Below are positions 26,989-39,409 of a stretch of DNA of 64,000 nucleotides, in pieces (positions within the stretch are counted from its first letter, which is position 1; each line of letters opens with the position of its first letter). The stretch lies in NCBI GenBank assembly GCA_002104905.1, contig MCFE01000399.1:17366-81365 (forward strand), read 5' to 3'. Under the pieces are notes generated by a model. The model saw only the letters and a list, made by a program, of their open reading frames with translations, had not been told where the DNA came from and did no database searches. Source of the stretch: Basidiobolus meristosporus CBS 931.73. Its lineage: Eukaryota; Basidiobolomycota; Basidiobolomycetes; Basidiobolales; Basidiobolaceae. A program made the translations under genes and the position numbers.

Positions 26989-28267
26989 ATGAGATTATCC
27001 GAAGTCCTAAAATCGTTTGTCGTTTTGGGATTGGCAAGCACCTCTCTAGGTAATAACACTGCCTGTAAGGTTCCTTCCCCCAAGACCCACGTATCCTATC
27101 GCGCTTCTGGCCCCATTGTCCTTGATGGTAAACTTGATGACCCTGCTTGGGAAAAGGTCCCCTGGACGGATTATTTCGGTAACATTCAGGGACCTGCTGG
27201 CATTGCCCCTCCACCCGTCATGAACACTCGCGTCAAGGTATATCGGGTCTGCATGGTTTGATAAACGCTTGAAATCTAATCTTCATTTAGATCATGTTCG
27301 ATGACGAGTATATCTACGTTGGCGCTCAGATCGACGAAGAAGTCATTCGCGCCAAGACCAAATATTGTGAGGGAGAAAGTAAGACCGATTATTTTCGTAC
27401 GAGATTGATTCCCTATTAACACACTTTTCAGAATGGGATGATAATGACTTCCAATTCTACCTTGATGCTGAACGTACCAACACAAACCTCAAGGTGATCA
27501 AGATGAATGCCTTGGGTCTCTACGAGTCCTTGATCTATGATAAGCCCCCTAGCAACAAGGGAGTTGGCAAACCTTGGGACATCAAGTCCAAATTTGAATT
27601 CAAGGTCTACACCAATGGTAAAGTTAATGATCCAAGATGGACCAAGGTCAAGGGAGGCTATTGGTCTGTCGAATGGAAACTTCACAAGAGCCTATTGTCA
27701 AACAAAGCCTCTACCAAGCGTGATGTTGAAGGAGTTCCAGCTTACCAGAACATGAATTTCTTGCGTACTGGCTATAACCCTACCTCCGTGTATCCTCTAC
27801 CTGATCAAACAAACTTCACCAGTACTGCTTCTCTCTTCTTTGGAATCCCACCCGTTGTCAACTCCCCAGTCATGCGCAAACGCCATGAAGTCACTTCCAG
27901 ATACCAATTCTCTTGGACTCCTCAATATTCCAACGACCCTACCAATCCCGATCTTTGGGGCCATGTTGAATTCAAGGACACCACTGACACTTCTGTTCCA
28001 TTTGTTGAGGATCCCAACTACGCCACTCGCTATGCCCTCATTCAAGTGTACCTCGCGCAGCAGGCATACGCCGCTAAGAACCAGGGCAAGTTTGCTAACG
28101 TATACTCGAAGTTAAACCTTGACTCTGAAGTGATCGGCAAGTGCGTTCCTGTCCCGAAGATTAAGGTATCTAATGATTGCCTCAACTTCGACGCTTTCAT
28201 CAAGAAGAGCAAGGTCGTCGGTACCATCAACGACACCCGCGAGATTATTTTCAAGGCCCATGCCTAG
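26989..28267 (+). CDS. Secreted protein with CBM9-like carbohydrate-binding domain (3 exons)
   Basis: Exons 26989-27237, 27291-27378 and 27432-28267 keep frame and give 390 aa. A signal peptide covers ~1-21. The following region (IVLDGKLDDPAWEKVPWTDYF, then MFDDEYIYVGAQIDEE and WDDNDFQFYLDAE) is typical of family 9 carbohydrate-binding or related DOMON-like beta-sandwich domains found on xylanases. The remaining ~200 residues (VKGGYWSVEWKLHKSLL, YQFSWTPQYSNDP, WGHVEFKD) fit the rest of such a module. No catalytic domain is present. It is probably extracellular or wall-bound; the ligand is unknown. Confidence 0.75.
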
Positions 28268-29124
28268 GTCCCCTTTTTGGATTACATTATTATTCACACT
28301 GATCGATCTCAAACAATAAGAATCCTTTAATCAGTTTTTGTCTGACTTAATAATATGTATTACATCTTCGATCCCTTTTTGATATGTGGTCTTCATCCCA
28401 TAGCCATCTCATGAATGTATTCCCCAACATGGGGTTACTGCGTAACTCTTATCATTAAAATTCGTGATTGCAATCACAACCTATTCGTGGTATGTGCAGC
28501 GCTGGACAACATAACTCAGCATGGATTTGTCGGCTTACATGGTTCTGGAGTCGTTTCAAACAACAGGCATCAAGCATGTACCGCGTCTGCTACCCGAGAG
28601 TTGCGATTCTTGACGGTGGCACATGGGATCCGAGAGCCAACTCAGAATTCATCTTCACTCACCAATAGATGATGGTTTTATCTTACCAGTCCAGTCATCC
28701 TATTATTCTCAGTAACAGGTTCTTTCCAGATGGTACAACGAAAAATGAATTGGCTCTGATTCTCATCGGTGTCAGCCTTTATGTAAGCAGAAGATGATAC
28801 TTCACTCTTACCTAAAATGGGTATAGGAGATTTATTGTGTGACGTGGTTTATAAGCGCTTCCATACTTTCCATTATCGGCAGTGAGATTGCCATATTCGC
28901 CATTATAAATCATCGATTATGTATTATGTAAGTATGATTGTCTAGCGTCGTAGCAATATGCCGGACTCCTGAACTCTATCAGCCAAGATATGGATATTTT
29001 CTTAATTTGGCCTGGGCTCATGATCAGTTTCAGTTTGGGATTTCTTCTTATACCATCTCCCATCCCTCATATATCTGCCTATCCTCATGTATCAGGCTCA
29101 ACTTTGTATGCTCTCATACGGATT
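28268..29124. other. Intergenic region and possible unassigned 5' part of the INTS10 gene
   Basis: About 850 bases. In-frame sequence continues left of 29125 to about 28990, with another ATG there, so the next gene may start earlier or have an upstream exon that I cannot place. Confidence 0.35.
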
Positions 29125-31841
29125 ATGCCACTTTTGGAAAACTCCTTACACTACTCCTTGGAGAATATTAGAAAAGATTTAAGCAATGGAGTGATTGAAG
29201 TAGCGAAACTGAAATTAATCCCTCTTGTTAACGATTATCATACGGTCCTCGAAGTACAGGTGCGTTTCAACATCATATAATCATCCTTAGTAGTGGAAAT
29301 TTGATCCTAGTATTTGCTTTCAAGCTACTTCTACTTGAGCTAGCCCTTGCTGAAGGAAATTTTGTAAAAGGCCTTCAAGTATTAACGCACCTGTAAGTTC
29401 TTTCCAGCAAGAGGTGTCAATCATCATACTAAGCTTTTCCTATAGGCGAGCGAAGCACAAGTTCGAGGAGAAATACAAAGAACTCGTATGCCGCATCGTG
29501 CACTCTGCTTTACTCGAGTCAACAGAGGATCATGCTGGTACTACAACTAGTCATTGTCTCAAAGTATTCGGAAATGCTTACGTTTCTTATTTTGTTTATA
29601 GAGCTGTTTCGCCAAACCCCTAGCAATGTGCAAAAGGATTTATTGGTTGAAGTAGCAGGTATTGGCTTGTTTGCTTCTTTCGAAACACTTCAAACATAAC
29701 ACCAATTTTGAAAGAACTTTATTCGTTAACAAACCGATTGTTTGATGCCTCTCGTATTTTTGCATTTCTCTGCTTTTTGTTCCCTGAATTGGCCTGTCAG
29801 TATGGGGTAGAGTTCGGTAAATAATGTTACTCATTGAAATATCTTAACCATCGGAATCTTGCTTTAGCCGATTGCTGCTGACTTGGTCATCAAGGCAGAG
29901 AAACAAAGTAAACCATCGGTACCGGTCAACACATACCGTCGTTTCTTCTGTAAGTTACCTATACATCTATGTACTTCCGCATTTGATTTTCTAATTGATT
30001 TTCTCCAAGTATGTGGAATTTTGCCGCAGATTTTCTTGGACAAAGTAAGATGCAAGGGTCCGGAAACAAACGATCCTGACGATAAAAAGAACTGTCAGAA
30101 TATGGTATCATACGAGAATCTTCTGGAGTGGATGAAACTACATCAGGCATATTATATTGCTCAGATTGATTGGAGATCCATGTACCAATCTATGGTGCAT
30201 GTACTCAAACAATGTGGTTTTCTTCCTCAAAAATGGTAAGCTGTCCTTGCGAGATAGGCCGATATACGTTGATTCGAAAACTCACGATTTCAATTAATTA
30301 TGGCTTGCAGCGAAATATCTTCAATAGTGCCTGATGCGAATTCAAATATCATGTTTCCTGACGTTCTCTTGGAGTCGCTGCGTCTTCAAAAAATTGATTT
30401 GCCAGTTGATCTCAAGTCGCTATTCCTGACAACCTGCTTCACCCAAATCTGCTTTGAATATCAGTCATTGGTCTTTAATCCGACCAAATCCAACGGTATA
30501 TTCAATTTCTGACATGTATACCACCTTGCAGATTTTCTCATATCAGATCTAGAATGTTCAATTCCAGTTGGCGATTACAACGGTGCCAAAAAAACCAAGA
30601 AATCCAAAACAGGCAAATTGTCGAAGAGTAAACAGAAGTCCAAAGATGTCAGCTCAGCTAGACCCGTAACTGACGCAGCTACCCCAACATCTACATCAGG
30701 AGGTGGTTAACTCTTTTCGCTTACATCATATAGTACCAAGCTAACCCTACCTCAATAGAGAATTCGAAAGTATCCGCACAAACCACAATTACCCTGCGTA
30801 AAGCCCAAGAGATTCTTATTCTAATAGAAAGCACTGATGGTGGTCAGGTTTTGGAACAAATGATCAACGACTGGTCCTTGCCATTTCATATCACAAACGC
30901 AATACTGCTATGTAATGCAGACATACGTCTGATGGAGGTACTAGCAACACTTGTAAGCCGTAACCCTTTTGCTAGCTTAAAAATTGATGATATTATGGCT
31001 ATGTAGAAGCGCTACTCGGATTCGTACGAACTTTATCTCGAACTATCAAAAAGATGTCAAACTCGGTGGCGCTTGAAGAATGATATTGCGGATGGCACCT
31101 CGGTCTCATTTCATCCGCTGTATCAGTTTCGATTGCTTTACTCACTCAGCTTGGCTAGCGATCACATGGGACAATCAAAGGTATATGTTATTCTCAACTG
31201 TATTTACTAGCATATTTTGATGAGTTTGTCAGAATGCCCGAAAATATCTTTTTCCAATCTTGTATTCGGGAATTCCTTGTGGCTTCAACGACTTGAGTTT
31301 CGATTTCGAACAATCCTCCAAATTCCGCCTCCGACCAGTGTCCACAGCCGCGTTGCTTAGCCGCTGCATACAAAACCTCATAGTTTCATATGTAAACGAT
31401 ATTGAGCAATGCGGATTCGATCATGACCTCATAGGGGATCTTTTGGTTCTGTCACAATTTGCACCGGCACAACTGCCCGACCAACTACAGTGGATCTCTA
31501 CCTTGCTCATTCGTAGCGGCAGATTTGTTTACCGGGAATTCTTTCACTTTGTATTTTCTGAAGCCATACTTCAGCAGATCTTTCAAGTCAGGAATCTCAA
31601 TGATCTGTATATATCACTCCTACCCGTAAAAAATGAGACTTCATCGCCGGAACGATCTGAGGTATCACAAGTAGAGCAGAATCGAACGCTGGAAGCCCAT
31701 TTACAACTTGCACTAGAGAGAACACCAAAAAAGATGCAACTTCTCCGAGAGTTTAGCAAAAGGACATATCTTCGGGATCAGGGAGTGCCTGTACATGTAT
31801 GGCAACGTAATATACATTCTGTGATGGAATTCTGGAACTAG
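29125..31841 (+). CDS. INTS10: Integrator complex subunit 10 (INTS10)-like protein (about 12 exons)
   Basis: Part of the arm module of Integrator, the metazoan snRNA-processing and transcription-attenuation complex (family knowledge). The assembled exons follow the order of human INTS10 as I know that family: a helical N-terminal part ending in FRQTPSNVQKDLLVEVAELY and FPELACQYG; PVNTYRRFFLCGILPQI; a region with DWRSMYQSMVHVLK; FLTTCFTQICFEYQSLVF; a Lys-rich linker (KKTKKSKTGK); ITLRKAQEILILIES; and a C-terminus with RFVYREFFHFVFSE, ISLLP and LQLALERTPKKMQLL. Junctions 29260-29324, 29393-29445, 29538-29601 and 29659-29714 are reasonable; the donor near 29807 and the start are unsure. Similarity is recognised by eye and is moderate, so a profile search should confirm it. 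AATAAATAA lies ~48 bases after the stop. Confidence 0.72.
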
Positions 31842-32068
31842 TAACCCTATTCTATTTCGGTGACCTGTAACACATGGTATATCTAATATGAATAAATAAT
31901 TGCATGTAAACACGTTCGAGCATTCTTCTGCTAAAGGGCAGTAAATAGTATTAATTTGAGATCAGTCTACTAGGAATGATTCTTTATTCCAAATTTCTAT
32001 CTACATCATAGCACCCTGATATGGCGTAACACGAAGGTTGAGTGAAGGAACGAGAGAGCATCCATTCG

Positions 32069-33242
32069 CTATAAACAAGAGGCCACGGGCTCCAACTTCA
32101 AAGTGGCCTGGACAATCTGCCCACCTTCCCAAACATCATCGGGGTCCAGCCTGATGGGATTAACGACGATACCACATTCGACACAGATCATACTCTTATA
32201 CTCATCATCTCCAAAGTCCGCCATACCATTGGCTCTCTCAACCCAGGGATTCCAAATCACAGCATCGTCTAGATTGTTCTTTCGGATAAACAACGCTTTG
32301 CCGTGACCATGGTTTAGTTTTAGCTCCAGCGAGGTAACGTTTTTGTACACACTATCGACTTCAGAATTGACCTGGATAGCAGAGCGATCTTCTTTACCCT
32401 CGATGCATTTGACCTTGTCTGTATACTGATACCCATGGAGTCCACTGACTGAAGCATTGGAGACATCCTGATATAAATAACAACAGGAGTTAATGGTCAA
32501 TTCTGTAGAAATGCATAACCAAGACTCACAGGAACTTGGAAGTAGGTATGAGGTCAAGTTGTGAAGTCAAAGGACTTTTCATTCTCGACAGATTCCGTAT
32601 TCTTCACCGTCAGATTAGTCTCCAAGGTATCTGCCTTCAGAATAACAGTGTATACCAACTCGAAAGTGAGCGGCCAGATTTTACGGAAATCAGGACCAAT
32701 TTGTACACCATTTAGGCCTACTCAATCGGGCTATTGGTCTCAGATAGATCAAACCAAGACAACATCAAAACTTTCCAAAACGAACTTTCACTTCGTCCTC
32801 AGCACTAGAAACCGTCCCAAGCCATTAACAACGAGTGATTCTAGCAAATCCGTGTTGCGGCAAACCAGCTGCTGGGTTGGGTGCCTCCGCTTTACCGAAG
32901 TTTGGGAAAACAAGTGGAATCCTGGATAAAAACTTGGCACATGATCATATCCAGTTTCATTCAGCAGTGCCCACTGACCCACCCCGGATGGCCTTCGTTC
33001 CGTTGAGAATCGCTTTTTGGCTATGTTGTGGTTAGAAATGGTTTTAGATAATGCCATCTTCGCGGTTGGAATATCACTCACCTAACAAAGAGTCTTTCTG
33101 CATCCTTAACCTTCCAGCTTGTAACAGTGGCCCCGTAAAGGCTGATTGTGGCAGCAGCACCTTCAGGGTGATTCAGCACTATTTGGTCAGGTGAACCATC
33201 CTCCGCCTGAATAATCCTAACTGCTTTCCTGGACCAAGTCAT
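32069..33242 (-). pseudogene. Glucose-6-phosphate 1-epimerase (YMR099C family), broken
   Basis: The family interconverts alpha and beta hexose 6-phosphates with a galactose-mutarotase fold. Homology is continuous from ATG 33242 (LYGATVTSWKVKDAERLFV) through AILNGTKAIRGG, IPLVFPNFGKAEAPNP, LPQHGFARITR, WLGTVSS, DFRKIWPLTFELVYTV, HTYFQVP, VSGLHGYQYTDK and AVIWNPWVERANGMADF to the stop at 32069-32071. Three lesions interrupt it: an in-frame TAA (32825-32827) between ITRC and WLG; a donor at 32774-32775 reading GA instead of GT, where the family alignment needs an intron (32718-32775); and an in-frame TGA (32554-32556) just before PHTYF. The conserved EPGH motif reads ECGI. Neighbouring genes use TAA, TAG and TGA as stops, so reassignment is excluded. 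Alternative: sequence errors, unlikely at three sites. Confidence 0.75.
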
Positions 33243-34148
33243 GATTTAATCAGGAATACCTACACAAAGCTTTTGGAATAGAGATGCTTATATTAGTTTG
33301 GTTTCCCATGGTATGCTGATTGTGCTATATATGTTGCATGGCAGCATAAGAGATCACGTGCAAAGACAATGTTTACGTATACAGACATTCGAAGGCATCG
33401 TGCGGTATTTGGATAAACAAACGGGATTAGTTTCCCCTTGTCTAGCTCTTCGATCTACCATTTCTGAGAGCCCAACTGGCTATTTTCTTTGAGAAATCCA
33501 AGGCAAGTGACGTAAGCAATGGTCAGGTCAATTAATTGCTGGCGAGGATCAAAGATGAAGATCGATCATATCAATGCATTGACGGATGACGCAGTGTAGT
33601 AGATCTCACCCAGTATTGTTGGTCACCATAGGATATACTAGGGACAAAATAGTTGATTTGGGATCAAAGGAAATAAACACAGTCTAGGCACTCCGTATTC
33701 CAAGCAGAATTTCGACCACACCTAGTCTACTCATTGAGCTACCTGAGCATAATGTTGATTGAGATGGTGGTTTAATAAGCACAGGCTTGATTTATTTGGC
33801 GATATAATTTTCAAATTATATATTTAATTCAGATTTCCTCTAGAGCATGCAGCAGTTCCCCCAAGTGCATCAGACTGAGTCCCCCGAAATTTCGATAATT
33901 TCCTTTTGTAAAAGATCGGGTTATGACAGAATGCCATAAAAGTTTCCACGTAATAGCATTAGTTTAGAAAGGTGATCAATTTGATTAGTTGAATGGGTGG
34001 TGGGCGTCATATTCGTATACCTTTGCCACAATTTGTCTCCTTTATTTTTCCTCAGCTGCATTTTTATTAAAGAAGGAACACTCAACTCCTTTTTACCCTC
34101 ATACTTTTAAAAAAGCAGAAACCTCGAGTAAATCGTAAACCAAAGATA
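33243..34148. other. Intergenic region between the epimerase pseudogene and BRO1
   Basis: About 900 AT-rich bases. No gene, RNA or repeat is recognised. T-rich tracts near 34020-34060 precede the BRO1 start. Confidence 0.45.
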
Positions 34149-37100
34149 ATGATACAATCTCCCTGTATTCACGTCCCTAGTAAGCGGACAGAAGAGGTCG
34201 ATTGGGCTACCCCTCTGAAAAAGTATATCGCTAGTAATTATCAAGATGACCCAGAAAAGTATCTGGAAGAGGTCAATACTATCAATAGACTTCGCCAAGA
34301 CATGCGTGGTGCTGGGAAAGATACTACAGGAAGAGATTTGCTTTATCGTTACTACGGCCAATTGGAATTACTTGATTTACGCTTTCCAGTTGATGAAAAC
34401 AACATCAAAATTTCCTTCACTTGGTACTATATTTTTTGAGCATTTTTAGTGTTCGACTATCTAACGGGCTCTTTATTTGCTTAGGTGTGACACTTTTACT
34501 GGTAAATCTACCTCCCAGTTCTCCCTAGCTTATGAGAAGGCGTGTACCATATTCAACATGGCCTCAACCTTATCAGCAATCGCTTCTTCCCAAGTTCGCT
34601 CGGAACCGGATGGCCTGAAGCGTGCTTTCAATTATTTCCAAGCTTCAGCTGGGATGTTTACCTACATTAACGAGAATTTTCTCCACGCCCCGTCTACCGA
34701 TCTCAGTCGAGATATCGTCAAAATACTCTCTCAGCTTATGCTGGCTCAGGCCCAGGAATGTTTCCTTGAGAAGAGTCTTGGCGAAAAAAAGAAAGACGCT
34801 CTTATAGCCAAGTTGGCCAGCCAAGCTTCGTGGTCGTATGGGTCAGTTGTTGATGCAATGAACGAAGGGGTTGCTAAGACTGCTCTTAGCCGCTGGTGGC
34901 ACATGGTTTGTCAGGTAGGTTGATTTATGACAACCAAGGTAAATGGTAACTGCTTTATTTATGAACAAACAATTATTATTAGGCAAAACAAAAGCATTAC
35001 CAAGCTGTTGCTCAATACCACAAAGCCCTGGCATGCGAAGCCGAAAACAAATATGGTGAGGTGGTTGCTCGTCTTACGTATGCAGAAACCAATGCCAAAG
35101 AGGCAACGAAATTGGTGAATACGTTTGCAAGTGGATTCACGCCCTCCTTAACATCCATCCCACCGGATGCCGCAACGGCGCTTCAAGATATTGCCAAGTC
35201 TTCTCAGACCATCATTTCGGAGAAATTGGTCTCTGCAACCAAAGATAATGATTTGGTTTACCATGACATTGTTCCAAATGTTGATGTGCTGCAACCAATT
35301 GACAAGCTTAATGCTGTCAAACCTATTCCAATTTCCGAACTTTACGGGCCTAACGAAATCCAGAAGGTCATTGGGGTTGATATTTTCCAAAGGCTAATCC
35401 CTTTATCTGTCCATGAATCATCGTCTCTATACTCCGAAGAGAAGGCCAAAATTATTCGCAAGGAGACGGAAAGAGTGGATCTTGCTGATGGTGAGCTAGA
35501 TGCGGCTTTATCATTCATGCAGCTTCCTGAATCCATTGAGAAGTTCAAGAACAGAAATGGAATGGGGGAGAAGTCGATCACCTCTCTTGCTCGGAGCACT
35601 CCCGAGGTGAAAGAGTGGGCTAGAATGATTAGCCAAGAAGAAAACGAGAGAGGAATGGTTGGGGAGTTAATTGTCACACTTGAAGGGCTCAGAGGCAAAG
35701 CTAAGGAATTGCTTGATGGTGTTGGCATTTCCCTAGAGCAAGAACAGCGTGATTGTGAAGCAATGAGGGTAATTCGCTTCCTGAAAGACATCTTGACACA
35801 ATCACATATTGATATTTATTCTTCTTTTACAGGTTAAATTTGGGGATCTCTGGACTCAAAGTCCTTCTGGTCCACTCACTGCCAGCTTCCGACAAGACAT
35901 CCGAACCCACCGCGAGGCTCTTGATAAGGCCATAGCTTCAGATCGGACTTTAATCTCAAGATTTGAAGAGATACATTCTTCTATCGAGGTACTTCGTGAA
36001 GGGGAGCACAGCGACAGATTGGAGCAAATGTTTGCTGAAGCAGTTGCCAGCGCTGCAGGATCTGGTAGGGGTAGTAATTCTGCTGAGAACTCTCTGCTTG
36101 ATACCGAGATGGAGGACGGGATCGAATCCAACATTACAAATATTGAGAAGAGTATTGAGAAGTTAAACAAGATTAAGAAGGAGAGACAGGAAACTCTTGA
36201 TGATCTGAAGAAAAAGGTTGGTTGTTTTATCTAGTAGGCATATTTACAGCCCAATTAACGCATTTCGTTCTACAGATTCAAGACGATGACATATCTCACT
36301 TGCTGATTTTGAACAAAAAATCACCAAACATCGAATCGCAGCTGTTTGCTACTGAACTAGAGAAATTTAAGGGACACCAAAATCGTATTACTGCAGCAGT
36401 GCATCATCAACAAGCTCTAATCCAAGAGCTCTCTGGTTACTTCAAGGCTCTAATGGAAGGAGCTGAAGCTAAACGAGTTCAACGTATCTGGGATAATGCT
36501 GAGGCCAAGAGAGACGAAGTAACTAATAAGCTTCGCACTGCGTCTAACGATTACATGGATATTAAGAACGGTGTTAGGTACGAGAAGACAATGCAATGTA
36601 TATGCTTTCTTAGTCACCTAATCCATTTTTTCTGTCTACAGAAAAGGAGTTCAGTTTTATGCAGACTTGAATGATGTCTTGGCTGATCTGAATGCCAATG
36701 CTCGGAGACTAGTTCACGATCGCGAACAAGAAAGACAATCTTTGATCCAGTCCATTGAGGGGAACAAAATTGAACGTGAGCATCAAGCGTTGAAGGAGCA
36801 ATTGGAGAAGTACCAAGATGTTCCTCTGGATCGCGGCCAACGTCATTTTGACAACCCTCCTGTAAACCCCAATTTTGCAAATTCGGCTGAGGCGAATATC
36901 TACGCAGATATGGCTATCAAGAAACTTACTGAGCAGGCCAACCGTCTTCATATCCATAATGAGGGCAATCAGCACGCTTATGCACCAGGCCCTGACGCCT
37001 CATCTCCATTCAACTTACCTCCTCCCGCACAGGCACCCAGTGCACCGATCCAGGGACCAACCAGATACAATAGTCAACCCGACTACCCTACCGGTGGTTC

Positions 37101-38889
37101 CACATTCTCACCTCCCCCACTCAACCCTCAAGGCCCTAATATCGCACAGGGTGTTTGCAAAACCCCGTCTTATGGATCAGACAAGGACCAGAGTGCATAT
37201 TATCCACCACCACAAAACGCGCAGGCACCAATGGCCAGGACCCCATCATACGGATCAGAAGCCGACCACCATAACCCATACTTCCCACCTGGTGGAAACC
37301 AACCACCATTACCGATGAATGCACCTCATGGTGCTCAACCTAATATGGGACCTGGGGGCTATCAAACTGCTCCATCGCCTTATATTAAACAAGATCCCCA
37401 ATTTAGAGCACCTAGACAACCTGCTCCACAGCATCCCCATGCTAATATCCATTCACCGGATGTTGCTGAACCCAGGCAGCTTTCTCCAGTAATTGATCGT
37501 AATCAAGCTCCAGTTGGTGGTTATCAAGGTCAATACGGTTATGCCCAGCCCCCATACCAGCAGCAGCAGCAGCAGCAACCCATTCAAACCTCACAACCTC
37601 AGAACTACTCTGCTCCGATTGGATATGGATATCAGCAGCAAACCCCAGCTTCCGAAAACGTTACTAGCCCACAAATGAACACACCTGGATGGCAATCCCA
37701 ACAGCAATATCAGAAAAATCTACCACCACGCCCTGAGTTCAACCCTGGCCCTGTGCAACCGACCCAACAACAACAATACCCTCACCAGAACCCTCAACTC
37801 AATCAATATCCTGGCTATGGTGGGTCGTCGCCTGTTCCGGGTCAAGCACAGGGACTACAAAGACAGCCCTCAAATTATGATTTACAGCTAAAGCAGCCAT
37901 CTCATCAAGGACAACATGTGGGAACAAGCGGGCAACCTATTCGTAACCAACCTCCCCAACAACCTCAATATCAAGGCTTTGATCAAAGCAGCCAAAGACC
38001 TGAACATCCACAATACTATAACGCACGTACTCAACAACCACAATACAATGCCACAGTACAGCAACAACCTCATCAACCACCACCACCACCACCACAACAA
38101 CAACAGCACCAGCAACACGTTCGTCCGAATATGTACCAAGAGGGAAATCAAGCCTCACATTCGCAATACCCTTATGGTAACGGACAAAGTGGGCAAGTGA
38201 TCTCATCACCTTATCAACCAACCAACCCAGCTACGTTATCTGGTGGCTCGGATAACTCATACGCATCTGCGTCACAAGTTCCACCTCAACAAGGATATCA
38301 ACCACAGCAAGCCCCGTATCAACAATACCATGGTCAACCCCAGAACCAACCACCTACTCAAGATCCAAGATTGAGAGAGGGCTCGACTGGACAACAGTTC
38401 TATCCTTACCAAGGAGGATCGGCTGGACAGATGGGTCATCAGCCCCCTCAGAATCAACAACCACCACCTCAACAAGAACACGCCCACCCCGGTTATCAAC
38501 AAAGACAAGGCTATGAAGTCCAACCTCAGCAATATCAGCAGTCCAACCAACAACAGCAATTCCAGACTACCCCTGGCCCCCATGGCTATCAACTGCAACA
38601 AGGCTACAACCCTGGCCCACCTCAAGGGCCTACTGGCTACGTTAACCCATCGCCTCAAGGATGGCAGCAAGGTGCACCACAGCAGCAGCAACAGCCAATG
38701 GGTAACCAATATCAAACACAAGGTGCGATCCAAGGCCAGCAGCCTCCTGCCCCACAGCAGCAATATCAGCCACAACAGCAGCAGCAGCAGCAGCCCGGAC
38801 AATGGAATGGTTACCCTCAACAGCAGGTACCACCACCGCCACAAGGGAACTTCTATGGAGGACAAGGCGGCGGATCTCTTTTGGATTAA
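34149..38889 (+). CDS. BRO1: BRO1-domain ESCRT-associated protein, BRO1/ALIX type (6 exons)
   Basis: Binds ESCRT-III Snf7 and cargo/deubiquitinase in multivesicular body sorting. Exons 34149-34423, 34485-34914, 34983-35768, 35833-36216, 36276-36577 and 36642-38889 keep frame and give 1474 aa. A BRO1 domain (residues ~1-360) holds YYGQLELLDLRFP, FSLAYEKACTIFNMA, FNYFQASAGMFTYI, LMLAQAQECFLEK and AVAQYHKALACE. A coiled V domain follows to ~820 (VKFGDLWTQSP, ELEKFKGHQNRITAA, GVQFYADLNDVL). The last ~650 residues are Pro/Gln-rich with CAG/CAA runs and many QQPQY-like units, ending GGGSLLD. The long Pro/Gln tail favours Bro1/ALIX over Rim20. Length polymorphism in the repeat tracts is likely. Confidence 0.93.
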
Positions 38890-39409
38890 GATAGGAGATC
38901 AGCGGTTGAATCACCATGGGATACTAGCACCCCACTAGTTGGTTTTACCGGTGAGAATCATGTAAACCAGTCTGTCGACATTGGCATTTTCTGTTTTTCT
39001 TTTATGTAGCAAAAGATATTATTAGTTAATGTATAAATTTAAGAATCCCCTTCCCCAACATCCGGTCTGAGAAACAAATCATCTCATGAACTCTGTTTGA
39101 ATTCAATAAAACCCATCATTATCATTATCATTATCGGTTACACCAATGTTTACATTCGCATTAACATTGTACATCAAGTCGCCAAAAAGAGAGATCCTCG
39201 ATCAAGACAATTCCCGTCACAACCGCTGTGATGTTCAACATGGGTATTTGGTTTATTACTCTATATTACATATGTATATTTCTGTCTCTGATGGAGGATC
39301 CAATATAAAACTAGAACCTATCTAGGTTGCGTGCTCTATGTATGTGTACGTGCGTGAAAATGTATAAATATGGGAAGGGAATTTGATCAGGGTATGATGG
39401 GTTTGAACT
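38890..39409. other. Convergent intergenic region between BRO1 and the arrestin gene
   Basis: About 520 bases with 3' ends from both sides, an ATTCAATAAAAC signal near 39100 and a short CATTAT microsatellite at 39117-39134. Nothing else is seen. Confidence 0.5.
39117..39134. repeat. Short CATTAT microsatellite (three units)
   Basis: Three perfect head-to-tail CATTAT units just downstream of BRO1, in non-coding sequence. Confidence 0.8.

Noticed and set aside
32554-32827. Stop codon reassignment or readthrough as the reason for in-frame TAA and TGA in the epimerase
   Set aside because: TAA, TAG and TGA all end well-supported genes in the window (SEC23, BIR1, CCR4), and a broken donor site accompanies the stops.
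38272-38865. 197-codon open frame antisense to BRO1, plus several plus-strand frames in the same area
   Set aside because: Produced by the CAA/CAG-rich, stop-poor composition of the Pro/Gln tail; low-complexity Leu/Trp-rich translation without domains.
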